Positions 10,942 to 22,600 of a DNA stretch of 64,000 nt are shown one piece after another. Location of the stretch: positions 1,601,370 through 1,665,369 of the forward strand of contig CM047429.1 in assembly GCA_026168455.1 (NCBI GenBank), in the 5' to 3' direction. Under the pieces are notes generated by a model. It ran no database searches and was not told where the DNA came from. It worked only from the letters and a program-made list of their open reading frames with translations. Source of the DNA: Theocolax elegans (lineage: Eukaryota > Arthropoda > Insecta > Hymenoptera > Cerocephalidae). The first letter of the stretch is position 1. Each line of letters begins with the position of its first letter. Position numbers and translations under genes: made by a program.

Positions 10942-12955
10942 GATTTATTCTATATTCTATAAAACACAAGATTGATGCGGGTTTATTATTACCTTCGGAG
11001 TCTACTGTTAGAGCATGGGTTTCAGAATATAACATTTTTCCCGGGTTGAATAGTGTAATATTAGATAAAGTTCAAATTTATTTAAATTCTTTGCCTCCTG
11101 AAGAGCGACTTTGTGCATTAAAATTCGATGAAATGACTGTTAAAAGCTTTGAAGAAGCTTTAACAAGCTAAAAGTCAAGATTTAGTTGAAGGTTTAGCTG
11201 ACATGGGCAGCAACCGTAGAAGCCGCGGTGTTGCAAAACATGTTCTTTTATTTACTTTAGATAGTATCAATGCTTTAAACCCATGGCGCCAATTAATATG
11301 GTTCAGTTTTAATGAAAATGGTGCTACTGTAGACGAACTATTTGACATTTTAAAAGAACTTATTGTAGACTTGCGTAAAATAGGAGCAGATCTTCGTTTG
11401 ATAGTATGCGATCAAGGTAGTGCCAACAGAAAGTTGTTTAGTAATTTAAAAATTACTTGTTCAAAGCCTTATTTTCAGATTAATGAAGACAAAATTTTTG
11501 CATGTTTCGATTGGCCGCATCTAATGAAACGATTAATTGCTCAATTAAGATCCCACGATATTATTTGTAATGAAGAAGGTAATATAATAATATCTTTTCA
11601 AGATTTAATAAAAACGTGGGAGTTGGATCGATCTCATTGCACATCAAATTTATTAGGACATTTAACTGAGGCACATTTTAATCCTAATAATTTTGAAGTC
11701 ATGAAAGTGAAATTAGCTTCGCAGCTTTTAAGTCGACGAATGGCTTCTGCTATTAAGACCGCCGGTGAAGATCCTCACGGTTTGCAAACAAAAACGTGGG
11801 AAAATTCAGCCAGTTTTGTAGAAAAATTAGATGCTGTGATTGATGCTTGTAATTGCTATTATTTAAGAAATGTTAATCAACAGAAGAAGCCTTTGTCGAC
11901 AAAACATCCTCAGATTCAAGAGCTTTTAGTTGATTCTGTTTCGTGGTCAAAAAATTGGAATGTAAAATCGATAAGTAAAAGTTTAAAACCACCATGTTTT
12001 GTCGGAATTCCTTTAACTGTAACAGTTTTGCTTGAATTATATAACGATATTCAAAAAATATTTCCTGATTTTGAATTGGCAACGGCTTTGAGCAATCAAG
12101 ATTCACTAGAGCATACTCACTCGAAATTACGAGTAAGGGGTGGATTCAATGCAAATCCTACTTGTAGAATGTACAGATTAAGTGTTAGACACATTTTATC
12201 GACTGATTTCATCGAAATCAGTAAAAAGGGCAATGTTTCAATTGAAGAAGTGCACTCCTTGCTCGACACGAGTACAATTGTAAATACATCGAGAAGCTTA
12301 CCGTTGATTGCCAAAGCAGATGCACAATTACTTGAATACGATTTAGAAGAAATGAAGGAAATTGAAGAACTTCTAGAAGCTGCTGAAATGATGGATTGGT
12401 ACTTTATCGATTGATCCAACCGGTATAAGAGATTTACAAGCAAAATCATTCTACGAACAGAATGCTGTTGCATACTTGGCAGGCTATGTTACTCGTAAAT
12501 CTCTTGCGAAAAGTGGATGCTCTGACTATGAGAATGATTTTATTAAAAAACCTGAAGATTCAGCTAGCACTTGCGAAGCATACATTCAACATAGAGAATA
12601 TCCACATTCAGATCCGAAACTTTCCCAGGTGTCATTCTTAACAAGACCAACGGATGTAATGATGCAGGTTGTCCATTGCCAATTAGAAGTTTTTAATATT
12701 CATTACCAAAGTGTATGGCATCAACGAAAATTATTACAGCAATTAACGGAAATCACAATGGAATATACTCGTCAAAACATCCCTACTTGGTTCGCCAAAG
12801 AGAAAAAATGTTTTAATCATAGAGTAGATGCTTTGAAATTTTTATTATTAGTTAAAATTTGTGCTAAAACTCGAGAACACAATCGCAGCACAAAATCGAT
12901 GAAAAAACATTTATTCTCTATAAACCAGAAAGTAAGAAATGTTCAAAATTTGTAA
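10942..12955 (+). pseudogene. P-element-like transposase, main coding block with frameshifts
   Basis: P transposases cut and move DNA using GTP as cofactor. Three segments align to the family in order. 10942-11170 contains LLLPSESTVRAWV and LCALKFDEMTVKSFEEAL, with the first catalytic Asp region. 11203-12414 contains AKHVLLFTLDSI, LRLIVCDQGSANR and ACFDWPHLMKRL, followed by a long helical part and HSKLRVRGGFNANPT. 12476-12955 is the C-terminal part (LAGYVTRKS...). A one-base shift near 11170 and another near 12400 break the frame, while the bases between still encode matching residues. Total length, about 670 codons, is close to a full P transposase body. No P-type terminal repeats were found around the gene. 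It could be a decayed transposon or a domesticated gene that was later lost. Confidence 0.8.
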
Positions 12956-13404
12956 AATATTTTTTACATATATTACTTTTCTGATTAAATATAATTATAA
13001 TACTCTTTTTTCATAAATACACTATTATCTTTAACTACTTAGTAAAAGACTTTTATAATATTGTCTTCAAATATATTTTGTCAAGTTTGTACAGTGTAAA
13101 TGAAAGTGTAATATAATTATGTTTTTTAATGTATATATTTTAATATAATTTTTTAATGTATTTATTTGAATATAATACACTTAGTAATGATAAGAGATCC
13201 AAAAATAATTTTATACTATCTTAGATTAAAAATTATTGTTATATTTGAAAAGAATTGTTTTGTTCAATTAGATCCATTTCTCTACTTAAACAAGTTAATA
13301 GCATGTATATTTTGTTAATATTATTGTATTATGTGCAATAATTTTCAAAGTAAAATTATTTTTGCATTATATTAACTAATATATTGTTTTTCTTTCGCAG
13401 AAAT
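12956..13404. other. AT-rich non-coding DNA
   Basis: Nothing recognised beyond possible 3' UTR of the P-like gene. Confidence 0.3.
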
Positions 13405-13601
13405 TCCCTAGTAGAAATATTAACGATTTAGTAGTTAATTTTTTGTTAATTTTAAAGTTAAAAAGTCACATTATCATTATTACATCGTTAAACATAAAAA
13501 TTAATTAAAATAAAAAAGCATCTATTATTGATATTAGCCAAGAAAAGCTCTCTTTTAACTAACACGATAATCAACTAAAATCGTTAAATTTCTACTAGGG
13601 A
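13405..13601. mobile_element. Short MITE with about 30 bp inverted ends
   Basis: It starts CCCTAGTAGAAATATTAACG and ends with the near complement CGTTAAATTTCTACTAGGG. The interior is about 130 bp, AT-rich, with no ORF. Ends starting CCCTAG recall piggyBac-type or mariner-type MITEs, but no clear target duplication was seen, so the superfamily is left open. Confidence 0.7.
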
Positions 13602-14329
13602 TCTCGTGGTTAAATATGGCTAATGGCGAAGGTTACCATTATTGTATTAAAAAATATTTGAATCAATCGATCAGCAGAATATAAGCATTTTTATTTTTTA
13701 TTTTAAATATATTTTATTTTATTGCAAATGGAGAGATTGATACATATTTTTTACTACAATAAGGAAACCTAAAGCGCTAGAGACAGTACCTCTAGGGTAG
13801 TGTGGAAATCTGTCTAGTATGTATATGTGCGTTAATTTACCTTTTGTCATTATTTATAAAATTGCAATGTAAAATTAAAAAACTGTATTTGTATATTCAT
13901 TTTTACAACAATAAATTATTCTTTTTGATTACATAATTTTCTATTTTCCTTAACCCTTCCACTCACGAAATCCAAACATTTTAATTAAGCAAAGTAACTC
14001 CGAATAGTTAAGAATAATTAAGTTGAGCCCATTCAATTTTCCAATTTTAATTCTCCAGTGAATATTTACTGAACTGCGACATGTGAACATTTATTCTTTA
14101 TTAATTTACTTCAATAGATTTATTATTTAAATATATTAATTATCAATTTTAATGCAAGTAGTAATAATTTATTTAGATCTAATTACTATATCTTTTGCCT
14201 AAAATAAAAAGCATTTATCACATTTATTCTTTACATTTTAAACTTCGTTTAATTTTAATAATCATTTACATTTTCAAACTATTTTGAATGAAAAAATTTA
14301 TTTGTTATCAATAAAATAAAAAAAAATTA
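13602..14329. other. AT-rich non-coding DNA
   Basis: No feature recognised. Confidence 0.3.
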
Positions 14330-14412
14330 TACTTATACGAGGATTTGAACTGATAACCAAAAAGTCCGTATACAAATCCGTACGCCTTAAGCCACTCGAC
14401 TACGAACTGATT
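14330..14412 (-). mobile_element. tRNA-like element (Leu/Ser-type) with T run
   Basis: On the minus strand it has an A-box TAGTCGAGTGGCTTAAGG (14385-14402) and a B-box GTTCAAATCC (14341-14350), followed by a T tract. The layout resembles a class II (Leu/Ser) tRNA, but the arms do not fold convincingly. A SINE head or tRNA pseudogene is likely. Confidence 0.45.
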
Positions 14413-14584
14413 TAGAATCTCTTATACATAGAAATCGCATATGATCATCTGCCTGGTTTGTGGTATAAGGTATAATTGTAAGCTTTAATTATTAAGTTAG
14501 TTTACAAGTATATAAAAAGTTTATAAAATTTACAGTACAAAAATACGTGAATCTGTACCGATCTAAATTTTAATTCACCGCTCT

Positions 14585-14770
14585 GTTAAGGTGAGTTACC
14601 CCGTCCTACCTATATCCCCGCTCATTCATTCCCACTACCATCCCGTACCCCCACCATTCAGTTTTCAAATTGTGTGTAAGCTTCAAACACACAACGCAAG
14701 GTGTCGCCGTTGTCGTTTTTGTCCCGGGTTTATATCATTGCATCGGCAATCTCTTTCTACTAATCTAATA
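14585..14770 (-). repeat. Inverse copy of the dispersed repeat at 7215-7420
   Basis: On the minus strand it contains AGTAGAAAGAGATTGCCGAT and GAAGCTTACACACAATTT, as in the 7215 copy. 14771-15104 has no recognised feature. Confidence 0.6.
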
Positions 14771-15104
14771 AGAGTAAGATAATGATGCACCGGAGTAATA
14801 CCTTCATGCTACGGAATATCATGATGGTAATTCTGCGTTCGCATCTAAAAAAAGGAAATAAAGTATTTTTTTTCTCTGGACATAGTTATTCTTAGTTAAA
14901 TCATTATTCATTTCACAAAAACTAATGTAGAATAAGAACTTAATACTTAGTGACGTAAAAAATACGTTTGATATTTTACCAGTAATTTCACCGCTGTAAT
15001 AACAACACGTCACTGGTAACACCAGCATTTCAACTGCTTGCTAATGCCATAGTTTAATTAAATTATATTGTTCTTTCAACAAATATAAATGTTTATAAAT
15101 GTGC

Positions 15105-15790
15105 ATGTATGCACGTATGTATGTACGTATGTGTATGTATGCTCACGCACACGTACATACAAAAATTTACGTAATGAAATGCGTAAAGACGTGAATATTT
15201 TGAAACAACACTTAACGTTATTCGATTAAAACGGATACTTTGCAGTATTTAATTTCGACTTATAGGAAGTCAATCGACAGCTTTTTTAATTATCTATCCA
15301 TTCAGCTGGATTCCAATTGGGCAACACACCCTTGAAAGCTTCTACGTAAGGGAAGCGTGTATATTTTGAAACAACCTTTAACGTTATTCGACTAAAAGGG
15401 GTACTTTGCGATATTTAATTTTGACTTATAGGCAGTAGATCGATAGCTTTTTTAATTATCTAACAATTCAAATAAAGGGGGGTTTAAAACAAGATAAATA
15501 ACCCTTAAGATTTAACTAAAAAACATATTTAAAAAGCTATCGATTGACTGCCTATAAGTAAAAATTAAATTATAAAATAATATTAAATTTAAATAAAAAA
15601 TTTATTTTATTAAAATAATATAAAAAATTAAATAATATTAATAATCTCTATATTATATAATATAACGTTAAGGGTTGTTTCAAAACATACACGTTTCTCT
15701 GTCGTCCAATGCAAATCAATCTGAATGGATAGATAATTAAAAAAGCTATCGATTAACTGACTATAAGTCAAAATTAAATGCCGCAAAGTA
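15105..15790. repeat. Composite repeat of direct and inverted ~110 bp modules
   Basis: A module containing TTTGAAACAACCYTTAACGT, then GACTTATAGGCAGT, then AGCTTTTTTAATTATC occurs twice in plus orientation (15190-15300, 15355-15465) and in minus orientation (from about 15530, and 15660-15790). Its left part (15110-15540) recurs at 22030-22597. It starts with a GTATGT-rich stretch. It directly abuts Helitron copy 2. A non-autonomous foldback element is the best guess. Confidence 0.7.
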
Positions 15791-15806
15791 CCTCTTTGAT
15801 AGGCAT

Positions 15807-16364
15807 ATGTTTGAATTTATGAAATTAAATCCACATTTTAAAATGCAAGATACAATTTTTTTATCCGCTTTGAACAATATTAAAGAGCGTTCTTATGATG
15901 AAGAATTTATACAAATATTGTTTAGTGGTCCAAGTGATATGGGACACTGGATTTGCATTTGGTATTATAAAAAATTTGTTCATGTATTTGATAGTTTAAA
16001 TGCAGGTCTTCGAAATGATCACTTGAAATACATAAACAGATTATTTCCCAATAAAAAATCAATTAGAATTGTACAGGAATACGTTCAAAATCAATCAAAA
16101 ACTTACAATTGTGGTTTACTTGCTATAGCTTTCGCAATATCAATTTATAATGGTGTTTGTCCTTGTAATATAATATTCGATGAATCAATGATGAGAAGAC
16201 ATTTAGAAATGATTTATAAAAATCAATCAGTTAAAATGTTTCCTATTTTGAGAAGTGATATTCCAAATAATCAGAGTCATAAAAACAATATTGTAATTCA
16301 TAATTTAAAACAAGTTTTTAAAAATTATAATATGTCAGAGTATTTGGCTACTTATCATAATTAA
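15807..16364 (+). CDS. Helitron-associated C48/Ulp1-like cysteine peptidase, copy 2
   Basis: This is the best preserved of three copies (185 codons, intact frame). The SUMO-protease-type catalytic order is visible: His47 in MGHWICIWYY, Asp62 in VHVFDSLN, Gln96 in QSKTYNCG and the nucleophile Cys102, followed by GLLAIAFAISI. Such enzymes cleave isopeptide or polyprotein bonds. The upstream leader present in the other copies (before KLNPHFKMQDTIF) is cut off at 15789, where another repeat begins. Downstream (16400-16950) lies a decayed coiled-coil and basic-repeat region identical in plan to 38636-39600, but no Rep follows. The peptidase could act on the Helitron polyprotein; that is inference. 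Confidence 0.75.
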   Translation: MFEFMKLNPHFKMQDTIFLSALNNIKERSYDEEFIQILFSGPSDMGHWICIWYYKKFVHVFDSLNAGLRNDHLKYINRLFPNKKSIRIVQEYVQNQSKTYNCGLLAIAFAISIYNGVCPCNIIFDESMMRRHLEMIYKNQSVKMFPILRSDIPNNQSHKNNIVIHNLKQVFKNYNMSEYLATYHN

Positions 16365-16379
16365 TTGCTAAATGTTCCA

Positions 16380-16950
16380 TTGATTAATGAGTTAATCGAT
16401 TTAATTAAACAAGATAACCAATTTTATAAAGAATTAAAAGAAAAAATGACGTCTATTAATGATTGGAAAACAGAAATAACAAAAACAAAAAACAAAACTT
16501 ACTTTTGCTGATACACTAAAACTACATATTAAAGATGTAGATATGAAGAAATCACACGAAGAAGTATCTAAAAAACTAAATGAAATTAAAGATTTAACAG
16601 TATCACTATCAAAAATAAGTTTTAACCAATAGAATAAACAGCTAGACGTTATAAAAAACAAACCATTTGAAATAAAACAAAAAAGCAAAATTAATAAATC
16701 AGAATGTAAAAGAAAATTACGACCATCTCAATCTGAAGATGGAGAAACAGAATTAGCAACAATTAACGTTAAAACAAGAAAATAAAACAAATGACTCAAG
16801 AACAAAAAATAGCCGAAGCAGAACGACAACGTAAGTTTAGAGCATCTCAATCTGCAGATAAAAAGAAAGAAATCTCAATAATAATAAGCAAGAAAAGAGA
16901 ACAAATGACTGTAGAATACATATTAGCTGAGGCAAAGCTAGTAAATTAAT
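16380..16950 (+). pseudogene. Coiled-coil and basic-repeat region of Helitron copy 2, broken
   Basis: Lysine/glutamate-rich heptad-like sequence matching 38640-39130, followed by one to two basic repeat units (FRASQSADKKK type). It has a frameshift near 16495, an in-frame TAG near 16630 and another shift near 16780. Similarity ends near 16950. 16951-17324 shows nothing recognisable. Confidence 0.65.
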
Positions 16951-17324
16951 ATAATGCTTTATTATATGGGCTTAGCTTTAGAATATAAGATCATTGCCCC
17001 TTCTGCAAAATAGTATGTTCGTACGTATGAGTAAACATTAATAGAAGCATATTGCGAAAAAATTCTTGTATTACTACTAACTTAAAATCAAAGCAATAAA
17101 ATTTATGCCTGTGTTAATGTCTTTTTCAAAAAAATTCTTAAATAACGCAGTTTTCAAGAACTTTCTAAGTTAACGCAGTTTTATACAGAGGCGACGATTT
17201 AATAGTGTTTAAAATATCCATTCAAACATATCAATTAATTGAGATAATTGTCGAGATTGTTGGTAAAAATTCAGTCTATTGATATAATGAGCTAATTAAA
17301 TTCTAATAATGAAAAGTTAAAATT

Positions 17325-17477
17325 AAAAATAGACGCTACTCAATACAGTGGGTTTAACATTGTGAGAAATTAATTAAAAAAATAATAAAACTATTAATAA
17401 AACAATATTAACTGTTTTTTTAGATTGATTATTTTCTTAAAGTATTAAACCCACTGTATTAAATAGCGTCTATTTTT
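17325..17477. mobile_element. Small hairpin MITE, arms about 33 bp
   Basis: The left arm AAAAATAGACGCTACTCAAT... pairs with the right arm ending ...AATAGCGTCTATTTTTT (17443-17477). About 85 bp of AT-rich loop lies between. No coding. Confidence 0.7.
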
Positions 17478-18385
17478 TAGACATAACTTAAATTGTTGAA
17501 ATTTTCAATATCTCTAAAGTAAAGCCTGTTATTAGGAAATTTTGTAAGAGTAAAAGAAATTAATTCGTTAGATTTAAAATTATAAATTATAATTATAAGT
17601 CTAATGAATTAATCATTTACTTTCAAATACAAGTAAAATTACATTTTTAATAAATTTATATTTATTGTATACCTGTAATGTGGCATTCTCCCAAACTTGA
17701 GTATTTTATTAACACTATCAAGAGCAGCGATTTCCGGATTTTGAGTAACCGAAGATCCACTATAGTTTTTCTGTATAATTTTCTTTGAATATGGAGGATC
17801 GAATTTTTGAATAGCATTCTTTTTCCTAAGGAAAATAATAGCATTAAAACAAGCTTAAAAATAAATCTACATATGTAACAAATATTTTCAAGTTCTAAAT
17901 AATCTGGTGCATATACGTTTTTATAATAAAATATTTTAGATGTTTACAATTAATAAATAAATTATTCTGATAAAATTTATTAATAAAAGTTATGAAGACT
18001 AGAATTTGAAATATCCAATTTTGAATTTTAAATTAAGTTTCTGTAGGTTTTTTTTCTTAAAAAAAATGATCTGTTTAGAAGAAAGTAAAAATTCTTCTAT
18101 AAATTTGTATTAGAAGCAAGGTTATTTTTTGAACGGCTGCTGCTAAAGTTATAGAGATTAAAAAATCTTTTTTATAAATATGATGAGCGCTCTCCATGGC
18201 AATTAGTAGGAAAATTTGTCGATCTGATGGAGGCGAAGGAAAAGAAAAAACCAATAGTTTTGTTCTTAGCGACGTTTCGTTGGCGTGGTCTGCCAACCTC
18301 TTCAAGCTTTTTTATAATCGGATAAGCGATACGTCAAGCGGTTAGATAAACAGTCAACCAAGCAAAACTCGGTATATTTATATAA
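17478..18385. other. AT-rich non-coding DNA
   Basis: A short palindromic patch around 17560-17620 (TTAATTCGTTAGA / TCTAATGAATTAA) is the only structure seen. Confidence 0.3.
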
Positions 18386-18602
18386 CATTTACGGTAATTA
18401 TGAATGAATTTAATATTTTGTCTGTTTCTTTGAATTTTAATTAAATGTTTTTTTTTATATTACAAATCTCCATATAAGAAGCTTTTGCAATTGAAAAGAC
18501 TGAAATCAAACTGGAATCGACAAGTATTTTGAATCTAACTCTCATATTTTCTCTACTTATTTATATTTTATTACATCTTTTTTTATATGTAACTTATATT
18601 TA

Positions 18603-18645
<43 letters not shown>

Positions 18646-21260
18646 GAGATTCCATGTGAAGTGATCCAGTTAAAAAATAGAATTTTGTTTTAATGTATGT
18701 AATCAGTAAAAAAACTACTTGAATAGAGTGTAACTAAATTTTTAGACCTGAATTTCAATTAGTACCAGAGTTGTAGCCAATCAAAAAATCGAATTTTTTG
18801 AAAAAATTGACTTTTTGGCCATGTTTATCACTTAATAACTCAAAATCTAACAATTTTTTCTTATATACATTAAATTTGAAAAAGTTTATTAATTTCAAGA
18901 AGAATCAGTTCAAATATTTCATTTATTTTATTTTAAAACTTTGAATATAGTTATAATCAATAAAAACCTTTATAGAAAAAAAGGGTTGTACGATCAAAAA
19001 TATTTTATCCATCCAAGAATCTAATTCATCGATGATTAATTACCTTCAAAATGGTGCAAAGTTTGAGTGCGGCAGAGCATTTCAGACAAAGTTATGGTGC
19101 TTTTAGGCAAATTTCTTAAAAAAGGAAAGCAAATGCATTTTATGAAAAAAACAGAGTAACCGTATACTTGCATTCAAACAATATGGCACTATTATTCCTC
19201 AATATTACTAAAATATACTATTTATTGTTAGTCACAGATACATTCTAATCTCTAAGTTGCTTACAAACACAAAACAGTAGGTATAAGCAGTTATACCTGT
19301 TATATAATTGGATAAATACCTGAAACTTTTTATAATTCGAATAAATCCAATTATATAACAGGTATAACTAAAAGTATCAGACTTAAATAACAACTGAATA
19401 AAAGTATCAGTTATCCGCATCGTGGGACTGTACACTTAAGGTTGGTAAGTTGGGACAAATTGGGCCTAACCGGGGGCCTTACATTTCCCCAGTACCCACC
19501 CCGTTACAATTTCTTAAACTCCAGAAAAAGTTTTGCAATAGAAAGTGCTGAAATCAAAGCGGAATAGCCGACAAGTATTTTTTACCATACCATAAATTGT
19601 ATTTTAATTAAACGTTTATATACTGTTTCTTAAACTCAATAAAAAGTTTCTGGAATAGAAATTACTGAAATCAAAGCGGAATAATCAACAAGTATAGTTT
19701 ACCACATTTTTAATTTAACCATAACTGTTATATATTAATTCTTAAACTCCATAAAAAAAATTCTGCAATAGAAAGTACTGAAATCAAAGTGGAATCAACA
19801 AGTACTTATTTTTAAAAATAAAAATATCTATTAAATTGAAAACAAACATTTTTTCAGAAAAGTATCCTACAAATTTACATTTCAATTCTAGTCCTGTTAT
19901 GTCCTACAAGCAATAAATAAATAATTTTTTAATAATTTTATTAATTTCTGCAAAATTGATAAAAAATCAATTTCTCACTTTTTTATTCTCTTTAAATACA
20001 CAATGTCTATCCTTCCCGTGTCTAACAGCAATAGATAAACAATTTTATATAATAATAATAATATTCATTTGTGCAAAATTTATTTCTGCAAAACTGATAA
20101 AAAAGTAATTTCTCTCTTTTTTATTCTCTTTAAATAAAATAATACTTGCACCACCGTTGGTTAAAAAAGTTTTTTATGATTTACTAATATCCTCTTGTAT
20201 ACTGATGATAGTTTAAAAAAAGTTGAAATAAAGCAATCTAATGTTTAAAACGTAATATTTCTAATTTGGAATTGAACGTGTCTATTCTTTTTCTAATTAT
20301 AAATTAGTTGTTAAGTGCTGGTACTTTGTTTAACTGCAGAAGTCAAATAAACATTAATCGCTGTTACGATATATACAGGTCTCATGAGAAACATTGAGTC
20401 ATATACTTAATCTTACCTTAAAATATTTATAAGCCCTTGATAGAAACATGCATATGCAGTGTGTAATGCAGTTCGAATTAGACTTACCATACAAGGATAA
20501 GAAAGCAATTCAACGATTGGTGCAAGTATTATTTTCTTTAAAGAGAATAAAAAAGAGATAAATTACTTTTTTATGAGTTTTGGAGAAATTAATGTTGCAC
20601 AAATGAATATTATTATTATTATATAAAATTGTTTATCTATTGCTGTAAGACACGGGAAGGATAGACATTGTGTATTTTAAGAGAATAAAAAAGTGAGAAA
20701 TTTATATTTTATCAGTTTTGCAGATATTAATAAAATTATTAAAAAATTATTTATTTTTTGCTTGTAGGACATGACAGGACTAGAATTGAAATGTAAATTT
20801 GTAGGATAGTTTTCTGAAAAAATGTTTGTTTTCAATTTAATAGATATTTGTATTTTTAAAAATAAATACTTGTCGATTATGTCGCTTTGATTTCAGTATT
20901 TTCAATTGCAGAAACTTTATATATATCTAAAATATTAAATATAAATTACATATAAAAAAGGTGTTAACACAATACTTGCGGGTTTCGACACTTTCTTGGA
21001 AGGTGTTTTCGATTTCAATATTTTCAATTGCAGAAAACTATTATGGAATATAAGTTACATATAAAAATGGTGTAATAAAATATAAATAAGTAGAGAAAAC
21101 ATGGGAGTTAGATTCAAAATACTTGTTGATTCCAGTTTGATTTCAGTCCTCTCAATCGCAAAAGCTTTTTATGTGGAGATTTGTATTATAAAAAAAAAAT
21201 ATTTAATTAAAATTCAAAGAAACAGACAAAATATAAATTCATTCATAATTACCATAAATA
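18386..21260. mobile_element. Long foldback element with internal tandem repeats
   Basis: The left arm (18386-20160) and right arm (20510-21260) are inverted copies. The outer match begins ACGGTAATTATGAATGAATT and the inner match runs to the TTGCACC/GGTGCAA words near 20145 and 20520, with a ~350 bp spacer. The left arm also contains three ~120 bp direct units (AGTACTGAAATCAAAG-type, near 19540, 19660 and 19780), a (TA)n tract and ~850 bp of extra sequence (18644-19490) with no partner in the right arm. No transposase was found. The plan resembles foldback (FB-like) elements. Confidence 0.7.
18609..18643. repeat. (TA)n microsatellite
   Basis: Uninterrupted TA dinucleotides inside the left arm of the foldback. 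Confidence 0.95.
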
Positions 21261-21639
21261 ATTTATTGTTACCGTACTACTGCTTTATATATAATAATAT
21301 CTAATAAATATTTTGTTACCAAACATAAGTGAACAAGTAGTATTTTATAATATAATATCGGTCTCTCCGAACTAAATAATTTACTTTTAGGTTGAAGCAG
21401 GCCTATTGTACTCTTTGTCCACTATGGTTGGTGGAATTTCAAATATGTTACTGTAGGCTGATTGGCTGCGCTTTGAGATGTGGCAGGCTATAGCGGCTAC
21501 TAATTTGGGAGATAGAGATGATGCTTTAAATTTTGGCTTAAGCTAGCGCAACTAGGAGTCGGTAACTCGGAGCCACCTGCGGATGCATAACACGAAGTAT
21601 GTACGAGTATGAACCTGGGAGTACTCTCCCCTGAGGGAG

Positions 21640-21914
21640 TGCTTTTAATTTTAAAATAGCTATTATTGGAGAGTTATGGTAATAACCTCACTTGCCAATC
21701 CTTTCCTTGCACGCCTCTTCTGAAGCAGTGCAATGCCTCTCCTGAACCTAATGCTGCTGTCACTGTGGAAATACTAGGTAATTGGGATGGCTGAGGTACG
21801 CATAGATAGGTTTTAGTATAGGAACATATGTGCTTAGTGTTGTGAGGGTAGGTAGGTTATCTCATGTTGGGACTCGCTCGCTCAACTTTGACAGGTATAA
21901 AGTACGTAAGTGAC
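21640..21914 (+). repeat. Repeat with GGTAGGTAGG block and terminal hairpin, copy 1
   Basis: It shares TAACCTCACTT, a GGTAGGTAGGT block, GGGACTCGCTCGCT and a terminal TTGACAGGTATAA with 42948-43357 and, more weakly, 32300-32444. There is no ORF. It may be a solo LTR or another non-coding retroelement remnant. 21261-21639 upstream is moderately GC-rich and unassigned. Confidence 0.5.
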
Positions 21915-21974
21915 CCGAAGAAAAAATAAATACTGTTTTAATAAATAGTTGCAACTTACAGGAAATCACCTAAA

Positions 21975-22600
21975 TCATATCATAGTATAAGTAAAATTTT
22001 TCCGGTGTAAGGCGTAAGGCGTACGGCGTACATGTATGTATGTACGTATGTGTATGTATGCTCACGCACACGCTCATACAAAAATTTACGTAATAAAATG
22101 CGTAAAGACGTGAATATTTTGAAACAACCCTTAACGTTATTCGATTAAAAGGGATACTTTGAAGTATTTAATTTTGACTTATAAGTAGTCAATCGATGGC
22201 TTTTTTAACCTTTAGACTGCCGGGATTTGAAAGAGCATATCGCCCTCAGAAAACTGGTATATAAGGTATCTTATATCAACGATTGATCATGCACAAAGTG
22301 TCGATCAGGGGGTGCGTCAAAATATTAATTTTCCGGCAGTCTAAAGGTTAATTATCTATCCATTCAGCTGGATTCCAATTGGGCAACACACCCTTGAAAG
22401 CTTCTACGTAAGGGAAGCGTGTATATTTTGAAACAACCTTTAACGTTATTCGACTAAAAGGGGTACTTTGCGTTATTTAATTTTGACTTATAGGCAGTAG
22501 ATGGATAGCTTTTTTAATTATCTAACAATTCAAATAAAGGGGGGTTTAAAACAAGATAAATAACCCTTAAGATTTAACTAAAAAACATATTTAAAAAGCT
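21975..22600 (+). repeat. Second copy of the 15105-type composite repeat
   Basis: Plus-orientation modules at 22110-22210 and 22425-22530 match 15190-15465 closely. It is interrupted by a 139 bp MITE at a TTAA site. It ends abruptly at the gypsy LTR (22601). Its first bases (TAAGTAAAATTTTTCCGGTG) also occur near 4010 and 5626. Confidence 0.7.
22209..22347. mobile_element. piggyBac-type MITE at a TTAA target
   Basis: It begins CCTTTAGACTGCCGG and ends CCGGCAGTCTAAAGG, and is flanked by TTAA on both sides (22205-22208, 22348-22351). The related repeat copy near 15287 has a single TTAA in the uninterrupted sequence, so the empty site is present in this window. TTAA duplication with CC ends is the piggyBac hallmark. 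Confidence 0.85.
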
